Shown piece after piece: positions 1-9,013 of a DNA stretch of 64,000 nucleotides. Within the stretch, counting starts at the first letter, position 1, and each line of letters opens with the position of its first letter. The position numbers and the translations under genes are program-made. The stretch covers positions 682,001 through 746,000 of the forward strand of contig JAWZYV010019464.1 in assembly GCA_038373885.1 (NCBI GenBank), in the 5' to 3' direction. The DNA is from Cheiracanthium punctorium (Eukaryota > Arthropoda > Arachnida > Araneae > Cheiracanthiidae). The notes below the pieces were generated by a model. The model had not been told where the DNA came from. It ran no database searches and was given only the letters and a program-made list of their open reading frames with translations.

Positions 1-746
1 TAAAATTTTGTCGCGACCCCCTATTTTGACTATAATTTTGTCGCGACCCCTGGATAGACAGTAGACATTTTATTTAATTGAAACGAAGTTACATTGAAAT
101 TCTTTCTGGGAGTTGCTCTTACAGGGTGTTTTTAAAAGAGTGTCGTGACGTCATCGATTGAAATAACACGTTTTTAAAATAGCGCACCAAACTTATAAAC
201 CACCCTAAAAATGTTGTCAAAGTTGTAACATCATAAAAATCAGTTAATGAATCAACACATAATTTTAGTAAACAATGCTTTATTTATGCATATGGATATA
301 AATATTTTTTAATGAAAAATACTTTAAAAAAATTTTACATCATAAAAAGTCAATGTGAAGTACGTGCTTGCAAAGAGCTCACGATTGTTTCTATGTTCGG
401 ATCTGTATTGGAAATCGCAAGTCGTAAGTCATCCTCTGGATCCAATCGAGATCGATGTTTTGTTTTAATTGAAAATAATTTTGAAGATCATTATGCATGA
501 TCACTATGCATGATCAATTTGCAGATCACTATACATGATAACGTGGTTTTGAAGCCCCGTGATAGCGATCGCGAATATCGCGCTCGTAAAATAATAATTG
601 TCAATTTCTTCTCTTGTATTATTTCAGTTCTTTGAAATGAATAATTGCAGGTTTTTCATAAATTTGAATCTCTTTGAATTTGGCGACCCCCAAAAATTAT
701 CTCGCGACCCCTCCGGGGGTCGTGACCCCCGGTTTGCGCACCGCTG
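1..746 (-). mobile_element. hAT-like DNA transposon remnant, one terminus
   Basis: Read on the minus strand, the right edge starts CAGCGGTGCGCAAACCG and runs into GGGGGTC/GACCCCC blocks. This is the layout of many hAT termini (CAG..GGTTCTCAAAC followed by CGCGACCCC). Two direct copies of a TTTTGTCGCGACCCC motif lie in the first 60 bases, so the element probably continues beyond the window. About 15-bp near-repeats of a GATCACTATGCAT motif sit at 490-535. No transposase frame is recognisable, and the single 62-codon frame at 312-500 looks like chance. The hAT assignment is inference from terminal style only. Confidence 0.45.
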
Positions 747-1241
747 CGCTAAGGTATGCGGTACCAAAATCGACAATATATCCACAGTGCAAAGGGCAAC
801 AACTACATGTAAACATTATTATAATAACAATAACACATGCGCAAAAATCCAAGTTAACTATTCAATGGCGTCAAAAGAATAATTTTTTACTGGTTAGGTA
901 TGTCACGCAGTAGCTAGTTTACAAAACAACAATGCACACGCGAAAATGCAAGTATCTTTTCACAGCTTTAAAATATCGAATTTATGATACTTGACGCGTT
1001 TATCGCACATAAAAGGAAAAAAGCCGCCATGCAGTGGGCTAAAGGATATTTTAGCCATTTCCTGTTTTGTATCATTGTTATTATTGTAACCAAGGATACG
1101 TATTAAATAACGCAACCGTACTATAAAACACCAGGTTGCTATCTTAGGACCCCACACCAGCTGCAATTAAGAAGCATTTCTGTATTAATTTACAAAACGC
1201 GTTATTACCCAATACCGTATTTTTCTTGAAGAGAATACTAC
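747..1241. other. unassigned AT-rich spacer
   Basis: I see no gene or repeat boundary here. A short pair of TAATAACAATAAC / TTGTTATTATTG tracts is loosely inverted, but it is too simple in sequence to mean much. Confidence 0.5.
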
Positions 1242-1335
1242 CCTAGTAGCACAATTAGTTTAAAACGCTTAAAACACGCTTTTTAACGTCGGAAAACGTA
1301 TTTCCTACGTTTTTTGAACTAGTTGTTCTACTAGG
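1242..1335. mobile_element. very short inverted-repeat element (about 94 bp)
   Basis: Terminal inverted repeats CCTAGTAGCACAATTAGTT and AACTAGTTGTTCTACTAGG differ at only a few positions over 19 bp. They enclose a core with CGTTTT-type repeats. No target duplication is clear. It fits a miniature inverted-repeat element or a degenerate terminus pair. Confidence 0.4.
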
Positions 1336-1367
1336 ATATTACTGCTCGCCCAACGATAAGAGATCAA

Positions 1368-1662
1368 CTTTGGCGCGCTGCCAAAAAAAAAAAAAAAAAA
1401 AAGGATGCTGCGATATGTTTCACAGGGAAGACGGGTTCAGATGTGCAAGGACTCTTAAAATTCTGTACGGTAGTAGTATTTTTAGAGTCATTTGGACTGT
1501 CTTTCCGATTTACAAAATACTTCCGTATTGCCAGTTGGCCAAAATCTAGCCAAAAAGTGGCTAAATTGGCCGCACATGCTAGAGAGAGAATTTCTTGCAC
1601 ATCTGAACCCATCTCCCCATTGAAAAAATTCGCAGCATCCATTTTTTGGCAGCGTGCCAAAG
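1368..1662. mobile_element. MITE with roughly 80-bp inverted arms
   Basis: The left arm (CTTTGGCGCGCTGCC, poly-A, then a GATGCTGCG and GGGTTCAGATGTGCAAG block) is matched in inverted order by the right arm ending GGCAGCGTGCCAAAG. The arms also share TTGCACATCTGAACCC. The loop is about 120 bp. The opposing frames (127 and 98 codons) arise from the inverted arms and are not taken as genes. The superfamily is unknown. Confidence 0.6.
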
Positions 1663-2029
1663 CCGACCTTATATCTTCGAGCAGTATTCGTTCCTACAAG
1701 AGTATTTTTATAATAATTTTATGGGAATGTCACCAATTATGTCTTTTCATACATTCTGATATGTTAGTACTTGGTAAAGTCGGCTTTTATCATGACACCG
1801 CAAAACGTGTAGCAACCCTAACCTAAATAAATTTCGTGACAAATACTATTAAGACGAAGAAACATCATTTTCGTTGAAATGAGTGCAATAATTTGCCCAA
1901 CACTGCACTGAGTATAAAGAGCAGTAAGATATGGGGCGGCCTGGCCGCCTTGGGGACTAGCGATAATAAAATACTTTAAGCCCGTCGACTTACTCAGGAT
2001 CAACAGTAACAGTTCCCATGTGAAATAAT
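1663..2029. other. unassigned spacer
   Basis: No gene, tandem array or terminal repeat is seen. A fragment AAGTCGGCTTTT near 1774 echoes the flank of the preceding MITE. Confidence 0.4.
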
Positions 2030-2477
2030 AAACTTGCGATAAAAAAGTTTAATCTCCCTCGCTGTCCGGAAAGAAGTTGCAGATCATACATATCATCCGC
2101 CTTTCCTCTTAGCACATGAAATATCGCGACGACAGTCCAGAAGATATCACGCCAGAGATTAATAACGTCCAGGTAAAAAAAAAAAAAAGAAAAGGAAGAA
2201 ATCCTTAAAGAATAGGAAACATGCATTCGTGAATCACTACTTTGCCCGGAAAATGAGCTGCCATTATCGGATGGAGCTTAATGTCTTTTTGCTTCTTTGG
2301 TTTTTTTGGAAAACGTGCTATCGTTGTGAAGAAGACCTGGAAGGGAAGAGTTTATTTTGGAATAACGAAGACGCGGAGAGAAAATAAAGAATGGCCTCTG
2401 ATGCAGGAAGGCTATTTTCTAGAACGGTAGCATGGGATATTTTCTGTAGAGTTCTGGTTGTCCAACCATCAGCTCAC
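2030..2477. repeat. diverged dispersed repeat, copy A (pair with 6565-7029)
   Basis: Blocks shared in the same order with 6565-7029 include CTCGCTGTCCG, ATGAAATATCGCG, AGAGATTAAT followed by GTCCAGGTAAAAAA, and TTTGGAATAACGAAGAC. Both copies are followed shortly by a minus-oriented TTAA-flanked palindromic MITE, though the insertion points differ by tens of bases. No coding potential is visible. Confidence 0.5.
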
Positions 2478-3112
2478 TTAACCCTTAAACGAGCAGTGTT
2501 CCCGCTCTGGGAACAACAAACTCTGACGTTTTGACTGTTGCCAGTCACGAAGAATAGATTCGATTTCTATAAAAATAGTGGCGGGTGACAGAACTCCACG
2601 AGAATCCCTTCCTTTTTAGCACGTCATTTCCCGTAAAAAAATGGTCACGATTCTTTTTAACAGCACTGACATCGGCTGAAAAATGGAAGAAGGCGAGAAC
2701 GGCTGGATAGATTGCCCAATGCTGAAAAAAAGTAGGGATGGACGCGAGACGAAAACTTGGCGTCTCGCGTCTCGCAAAACAGCCGAAAAGCTTGTCTTGT
2801 CTCGCAAAAATTCCTATATCATAATGTTAAAAATGCTTGTCTCGTCTCGCAAAAAAGCTGTAAATCTCTGTCTCGTCTCGCAAAAAGTCGTCTCGCGTCC
2901 ATCCCTAAAAAAAAGGGCAGCCGTTGCCATCGCTCGACTTAACTACCAGCAAGATTTGCGGCACAGCCAGCTGCGTCAAAAAAAGGGTCTCTAGATCTGT
3001 GGCACGCGATGAACGTTTCGATCGTGAGCCATCTTGCTGGTCGTTAAGTCGAGCGATGGCAACGGCTGCCCTTTTTTCAGCATTGGGAAAGGGTTGCGCC
3101 TCAAAGGGTTAA
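2478..3112 (-). mobile_element. TTAA-flanked palindromic MITE, family P, copy 1
   Basis: Family P has TTAA at both ends, a terminus CCCTTTGAGGCGCA at one side and CCCTTTAACGCGCAGTG at the other (read inward), a subterminal TTCCCGCTCTGGGAA hairpin, and a core of two opposing arms about 125 bp long. The arms run from GGGCAGCCGTTGCCATCG to CAGCTGGCTGTG. TTAA duplication with CCC-starting termini is the hallmark of piggyBac-type transposition; that class is inference. This copy is reverse oriented and interrupted by a hAT-like MITE at 2733-2907. Confidence 0.75.
2733..2907. mobile_element. hAT-like MITE with CTCGTCTCGC repeats, nested
   Basis: The 175-bp insertion has perfect 19-bp inverted ends beginning TAGGGATGGACGCGAGACG and an exact 8-bp target duplication AAAAAAAG (2725-2732 and 2908-2915). 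Eight-bp duplications with TAGGG-type ends are typical of hAT elements. The interior is little more than imperfect repeats of a GTCTCGTCTCGCAAAA motif separated by short spacers. It sits inside a family P MITE, so it is the younger of the two. Confidence 0.75.
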
Positions 3113-3344
3113 GCTCCTAAGCTGACGGTACAGTCGAACTCTCTTACAACGAAGGCGAAGGGACAGCTATATTTGCTCGTTATAATCGAGTGTTCGTAAA
3201 AAGCGAGTTGACGAAAAAATAAAAAAACATTCGCACTATTTTTCAAATCAAATGAATGCATTTCTTACCTAGTACTTTATTCACGTTTATAAAAGTCCAC
3301 ATTTATGTTACATGGCCGGCACAAACACAGTATTTTACCCTTAC

Positions 3345-3500
3345 ATACACCCTCTAAAAAGGTATTCGTGAGAAAGCCAAACTTTATACATTCGTTTTGA
3401 ATGTTAGAAATTATTTATCATACAGTATATGAATTAGGTTATGAATAACAGTAATTTTTCATATTTCTGTAGAGTTGTGCGTTTTTCAAAAAACTAACTA
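3345..3500 (+). repeat. truncated copy of the ACACCCTCC element (full copy at 63152-63352)
   Basis: It shares an ACACCCTC start, a GAAATTATTTATCATA block, ATGAATTAGG and a TTTCTGT..GTTGTGCGTTTTT block with the 63-kb element, in the same order. The right inverted terminus is missing, so this copy is broken. Confidence 0.55.
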
Positions 3501-3668
3501 ATCATTTACATTGTTAGAAATAAGACATTTTGCTTTTGCTCGATTACTTTCTTGAGATGATGTACAGATGCATTCCCCGCTTGATACCCTACTCTTATTT
3601 ACGAAAATTCACAATCTCATTACATGGCAGATAAAAATGAAAACCGCAACATCGAATGAAATTAAGGT

Positions 3669-4185
3669 TTAACCCTCTGAGGCGCAACCCTTTTCCAATG
3701 CTGATAAAAGGGCAGCCGTTGCCATCGCTCGACTTAACGACCAGCAAGATGGCGGACGATCGAATCGTTCATCGCGTGCCATAGATCTAGAGACCCTTTT
3801 TTGACGACAGCTGGCTGTGCCGCACAACCAGCCGTCGTCAAAAAAGGGTCTCTAGATCTGTGGCACGCGATGAACGTTTCGCTCGTCCGCCATCTTGCTG
3901 GTCGTTAAGTCGAGCGATGGCAACGTCTGCCCTTTTTTCAGCATTGGGCAATCTATCCAGCTGTTCTCGCATTCTTCCATTTTTCAGCAGATGTCAGTGC
4001 TGTTAAAAGTAATCGTGACCATTTCTTTACGGGAAAGGAAGTGCTAAAAAGTAAAGGAGTCTCGTGGAGCTACGTCACCCACCACTATTTTTATAGAAAT
4101 CAAGCCTATTCTTTGTGACTGGCAACAGTCAAAACGTCAGAGTTGGGTGTTCCTAGAGCGGGAACACTGCGCGTTAAAGGTTTAA
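3669..4185 (+). mobile_element. TTAA-flanked palindromic MITE, family P, copy 2 (fullest copy)
   Basis: Both core arms are present and meet at a CAGCTGGCTGTG..CACAACCAGCCGTC centre, giving a long near-palindrome around 3810-3840. The right part carries the CAGATGTCAGTGCTGTTAAAA, GGGAAAGGAAGTGC and AACAGTCAAAACGTCAGAG blocks found in every long copy. Ends are TTAA on both sides. No transposase is present, so it depends on an element elsewhere. Confidence 0.75.
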
Positions 4186-4626
4186 TAAAAAGTGAATAAA
4201 GTCTTGAGCGTTGGATGTGGTAATAATGAATCCTTTTAGGTATAACTTATTCATAATCAAGCAAATACTTTTCACACGAAGCAATAAATTATAAAACATT
4301 AGAAACATTTACCTGGGCGGAGTTTTCCTGAGATTTTTTTTAAGCTGGCCATGCAATCTGATAATTTTGGCACTTTCATACTTAACGAAGTTACTGCACA
4401 CTTCCAGAGCCACCTGTAAGCTATATACAACTGGAAACAGAGCACTTCCATGAAATATTTCCAAAACTCTCTCTGATGGAATATTTTCTGTAGAGTTAAT
4501 AAACCAAGCCATTTTCGCGTTTTTCGTTATAATCTTGATTGTTTTTGCTATAATACTAAAGTAATTTGATATTCTGAAACAGATATTATTTAGTTATCGT
4601 TTTATTTTACATAGCATAGCTTTTTA
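4186..4626. other. unassigned spacer
   Basis: AT-rich sequence. A TATTTTCTGTAGAGTT string near 4480 also occurs in repeat copy A near 2437. The 67-codon minus frame here has no recognisable motif. Confidence 0.4.
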
Positions 4627-5204
4627 TTAATCCTTAATTGCACGAAATTTTAAGCAAGTTCACTGAGGATCACGTGATATTCACGAGTGTAAGCTAAATT
4701 TACTACGCCAATTCTGTGAATAAGCAATTCATATTTCGAAAAACACGCAGTTTGAAAGAAATATCTGATATTTTTATTATTCACAACGTGAAACCTTCAG
4801 GCTTAAACACAAAGAGCGAAAAAAAAAAAAAAAAAACCGATATATTGCGGAGCGATCCGTTTCCATGGAAACCTACCGGTATTTCCGCGAAAGTGCTCTT
4901 TCTGAGAATTACCGTCCTCGCTTCCTCTTTTTTTCGGAGAATTCTCCTCCTCGCTTATTATTATATTTCGCTCCGCTCTTGTGATCGAAAAACGCTCTTA
5001 AAGGAGATGTTCACTTTTGAAAACTGCACCAAAAATCGCTCCGACTGATCGAATTTCGCTCGTTTGCTTTAAGCGTGTTTATTATCAAAATCTATATTTT
5101 ATAGGTAAGTACGACGCAAGCAATTTGGCTCGTGCTCTAATCCGGCCGTGAACATGTTTTAAACATACGATTTAGATATTCATCGTTATGCAATTAAGGG
5201 TTAA
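4627..5204. mobile_element. TTAA-flanked element, family Q (CCTTAATTGCA ends), with nested MITE
   Basis: TTAA TCCTTAATTGCACG on the left faces TGCAATTAAGGG TTAA on the right. The inverted ends agree over about 12 bp. Most of the interior is a CACGCTTAAA MITE (4798-5077). A further Q-type end (TTAACCCTTAATTGCATAG) stands alone near 58843. Confidence 0.5.
4798..5077 (-). mobile_element. CACGCTTAAA-family MITE, copy 1
   Basis: This is homologous to the elements at 36532-36795 and 50456-50707 but reverse oriented. Shared blocks are the GTTTCCATGGAAAC palindrome, GCGGAAATACC in complement, GAGAATTCTC, TCACAAGAGCGGAGC in complement, and the GGTTTAAGCGTG-type end. The TA duplication seen at 36.5 kb is not preserved here. 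Confidence 0.65.
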
Positions 5205-5345
5205 TAATACGCGCCGAAAATCAGGCGATTGGCAAAGTTTTGTCCAGCAGTGTACATGCCTTCTCTACATGTTGCCCAACTGTTGTTTACGAAAATCTAC
5301 CATCTTCCATTACTTGGCAGGTGGAAACGTTCTAGCAGTCCAACC

Positions 5346-5534
5346 GGGGCCATCGTTATTTTACCGGGGCCTGCTTGTGCACTCCGATGAATCATCCAAA
5401 GAGGCCGAAGGATGCTCACTTATTGGCTCGAGCACTTAGATACGTCACCTAACGGCCAAATCCAACCAATGAGGAAACGTTCGTAGGCCTCTTTCGGAGT
5501 GCACAAGCAGGCCCGCTAGAATCACGATGGCCCC
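5346..5534. mobile_element. inverted-repeat MITE (GGGGCCATCGT ends), copy 1
   Basis: Ends GGGGCCATCGT and ACGATGGCCCC are inverted. Inside them CCTGCTTGTGCACTCCGA and TCGGAGTGCACAAGCAGG form a second inverted pair, followed by CAAAGAGGCC / GGCCTCTTTC. The same layout recurs at 14830-15014. Confidence 0.65.
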
Positions 5535-6564
5535 CCTACCCCAACACCGTACGAAATAAAGATTGATAAAAAATTAAATAAGATCTTGGAGGAAAGAAGT
5601 CGTAATAACAAATTCTTTTTGCTTCTATTTACACATTACTATAAACGATAATCATTTCAGTGTATGGCTGCCATTAAAACAGCTCTCCATACATTTTTAT
5701 GCATAATTCTTGTCAGATTGGCGTACTTAGCACGTAAATATTTCCTGCGATTCGAAAACGTGTCCCGTTTAAAAATTATATCGAAAATAATGCTGGATAA
5801 TTATCGTTGAAAAAACAGTCTTCAATTCTTTTTCTGGCAACGTAATATAAAATAGGGAATAATTTCGTGCGTGGCGCATGTTTTGTTTGTGAGCCCGTTA
5901 TTTTGATTGAGTTTCGAAAGGGGTTTTAATCTCGTTAGATCAAAATGACGTAGCTTTCACATGTGGAAACTCAGTTATTTTAAAGTCATTTTATTTATGT
6001 TTTTCAAATGGCTATTTTATTCATTGTTATTGACAATCATAGCGGAAGATATCATACCGAAATCTTGAAACAGCTTTTATTGAATTCAAAATCCTTCTTT
6101 ACATAAAAATTCGTAAAAAATCTCCTAATTTGTATTTTCCCTCCGTTCTTCTTTTAAAAGTGGGCGAAATATATGCTCCGTGTTTTGCCTAAATATAAAA
6201 AAGTTATGACGGATAGAATGAAAGATGCAACAGTTTTAAAATTATTTCTACGCAAACGTCGTCAAAAGAGAAATTAATTTTAAAAATTCCCCAAAATCGG
6301 CAAAATACGTTACATAGTCGAAACTAACTGTTTTCGAAAGAAAATTTTCTCCTCTATCCGATGACGCAAATATCGTTTTATTGCGAGTGCAACGACGTTA
6401 TTACGTATTATGCAAGAAAAATCGCTAAAAATCGGACAAAACATAAAATAAAACATTTTCTAATTCGAATTTCGAAAAAAATCGCTCCGAGGCGTGTTAG
6501 TATCTGTCCTAGTTATTCATAATCAAGCAAGTATTTTTCAAGCGACACAATACATGATAAAGCT
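5535..6564. other. unassigned AT-rich spacer
   Basis: No repeat boundary, transposase fragment or coding-like frame is recognised over this kilobase. Confidence 0.45.
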
Positions 6565-7029
6565 TTTATCTCGCTCGCTGTCCGAAAAAAAAAAGAACCA
6601 CCCCCCCCCCCTAATCTACAGCTCACACATGAACCTCCACCTTATGAAATATCGCGGTGGTAGTTTAGTAAGTATCCCGTATTAAAGCATCTTGCGCCGT
6701 CAGAGATTAATGATGTCCAGGTAAAAAATGTTTAAGACTAGGAAGAATCTATTTCCTGATATATTGGCTTGGACGGAAGACGAGATGGATTAACGGATGG
6801 GGAGTGATGGTTTTCCTTCTTCTTCTTTTCTTTGCTCTGTGGGCAACATGCAAGCGTGAAAAGGCCTGTGTTTATTTTTGGAATAACGAAGACAAAGACG
6901 GTCAAATATTGTGTCTTCTATTCAGCAGGAGGACGGATTATTTTTAGAGGTTAATCCTGGTTTTTCTCAACCAGCAACTCATCAATACTTTTTGGGAATA
7001 TATGAGCTTTATGTAGTCCTGTTCCCTAG
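6565..7029. repeat. diverged dispersed repeat, copy B (pair with 2030-2477)
   Basis: It shares the ordered blocks listed for copy A. A run of about 12 C residues after 6600 suggests local slippage. The terminal part (AACCAGCAACTCATCAA) parallels AACCATCAGCTCAC in copy A, after which the two diverge. Confidence 0.5.
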
Positions 7030-7449
7030 TTAACCCTTTGAGGCGCAGTGATCCCGCTCTGGGAACACCAAACTCTGACGTTTTGACTGTTGCCAGACAC
7101 GAAGAATAGATTTGATTTCTATAAAAATAATTGCGGGTGACATAGCTCCACGAGAATCCTTTACTTTTTAAGCACGTCATTTCCCGTAAAAAAAATTGTC
7201 ACGATTATTTTTAACAGCACTAACATCTGCTGGAAAACGGAAGAATGTGATAACAGCTGTTTAGATTGTCCAATGCTGAAAAAAGGGCAGCCGTTGCCAT
7301 CGCTCGACTTAACGACCAGCAAGAGGGCGGACGATCGAAACGTTGATCGCGTGCCACAGATCGAGAGACCCTTTTTGACGACTGGCTGTGCGGCAAAGCC
7401 AGCTGCCCTTTTTTCCGCATTGGGAAAGTGTTGCGCCTCAAAGGTTTAA
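7030..7449 (-). mobile_element. TTAA-flanked palindromic MITE, family P, copy 3, one core arm lost
   Basis: TTAA is present at both ends and the sequence otherwise matches family P. After the CCCTTTTTGACGACTGG turn the sequence jumps to GCCAGCTGCCCTTTTTTCCGC, so the second palindrome arm is almost entirely deleted. This is the shortest copy intact at both ends. Confidence 0.7.
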
Positions 7450-7559
7450 GGCATGACAGGAGCTATCTGCCAAAGAAGGGGGGGGGGATTAAGGGATTTT
7501 AACGTATATTCACGTAACATCTGGAGAAAAACTGCCTAAAATTCCAGAGCGTTAGAAAG

Positions 7560-7655
7560 ACAGCCGCAAGAGAAGAAAGAACACTGGACCTTCAAACTTC
7601 AGCCATCTTCCAATGTTAGAGTCTTATCCACTCGGCCATTCGCCGGCTTGGGTGA
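7560..7655 (-). repeat. tRNA-derived SINE remnant (Leu/Ser-like head), copy 1
   Basis: On the minus strand, GGCGAATGGCCGAGTGGATAA resembles an A-box region of class II tRNAs, followed by GACTCTAACATTGG. A relative lies at 20340-20460 on the same strand with ATGGCCGATCGGATAAG. The B box is decayed (AGTTTGAAGGTC). Not a functional tRNA. Confidence 0.45.
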
Positions 7656-7684
7656 GTCAGAAAGGAACAAATAATAATAAAAAA

Positions 7685-7855
7685 TGCGGTTTGCAAGAAT
7701 AGAATTAGAGAGAGATGAGAAGCTTTTGAAAAAGAAACTTGTTTTACATGCGATCGCCATCTATCAATAACTTTTTGAACTAAAAATTTTTTGTCAAAAA
7801 AAAAGAGCGATCACCCTCTAATCCAATTCCTGCACAAACCACATTTTTTGTTATT
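7685..7855. mobile_element. GGTTTGCA/AGATGGCG-type inverted-repeat element, copy 1
   Basis: The left end GGTTTGCAAGAATAGAATTAG opposes CTAATCCAATTCCTGCACAAACC on the right. The interior has ATCGCCATCTATC. The same family occurs in both duplicate copies (26505-26890, 32210-34010) and at 62370-62555. Confidence 0.5.
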
Positions 7856-8512
7856 AGATTAAATTTTAAACTATTATTGCTTACAGACCAAAATACATCT
7901 AAATTATTTTTTTGTGCAACCATGTAAAGAAATTATGTGTACAAAGCTTTCCACTTTAGATGAAGGAACATGCTCTGAAAAAAACTCAACAGTTTATACT
8001 TATTTCATTTGGATTGAAAAGGAAAAAAAAAAAATTCTTAAAACTCACTTTAGCCATCCATGTGCCGTAGTACGCTTTTGTTAAATCTTGCAAAAGGTGT
8101 ACAAATGCTACATCTACTCTTTTTAAGAGTGAATTACTATTATTGATAATATATTTTTATAATGAAAGTCGAAAGAAATTGAGTTATAGGGTATGCAACA
8201 GAAAGACTGAAGGACGCATACTTCAAAACAAATTGAATAAATAGTCACTCCTAAGTATTGGAAGGACATCCAAAACATTCGACCTCTAAAGCTGCGAATA
8301 TAGTGAATGTTTCAGAACGTAAAAACCAACCCTTTTTAACCGAATTATTTTTTGAGCTATCTGTAATCTCTTATTAAGGTGACAATAGTTTAGATCATAC
8401 AAGCCGAACTCATAACCTCTTTTTAACTTCTCTGGAAGTTATTAAATAATACTTATCGTGAATTCTAGAGTCGGAAAGTAAAACACAGATGAATTTTAGC
8501 TATTCGAATACA
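7856..8512. other. unassigned AT-rich spacer
   Basis: Nothing recognisable apart from short A runs. It ends at the TA-flanked mariner MITE. Confidence 0.4.
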
Positions 8513-9011
8513 TTGGGTTGGCAACAAAGTAATTGCGTTTTTTTGTATAAAATTCAAGCAAATAAGTTTTCAACAAGTTTTTAATTACAGGTAAGCTGTG
8601 CTTGAACATACGATTCATATTTGTTACATTTTAAAGTAAGAATTTCACTGGCAGTATTTTTTTTCGTCCATAAAAGATGGCCACCCTCCCCCTTTTTTCG
8701 CTTCTATCCTCCTTAGAGTATACTATTAAAAATGTCCTGAAATTAATTTTTAGGTATTCGTGACTGCTGTATTTTACAGAAAGAATTTCACGGATATCTC
8801 TATTTTTATTTGAGATTACGCGGGATATGTGAAAGGAACTTTTTGGCCCCTTACCCCCCTAAGATTACGAATTTTGGAAAATGCTGTCTGATCTAGCACC
8901 TATGTTGAAGAACTCACGTACGTGCCAAATTTCGCATAATTAACTTCAGTAGTTTTGGCCAGGCAAAATATTGACATACGGAAAAACGCAATTACTTTGT
9001 TGCCAACCCAA
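8513..9011. mobile_element. mariner-type non-autonomous element, copy 1
   Basis: Inverted ends TTGGGTTGGCAACAAAGTAA and TTACTTTGTTGCCAACCCAA continue to about 28 bp. TA follows the right end (CA at the left, probably TA mutated). The 499-bp interior is nearly the same as that of 18063-18561, and parts (AATAAGTTTTCAACAAG, GCCACCCTCCCCC, TTGACATACG) match the longer mariner relic at 36017-38329. No transposase remains. Confidence 0.75.
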
Positions 9012-9013
9012 TA

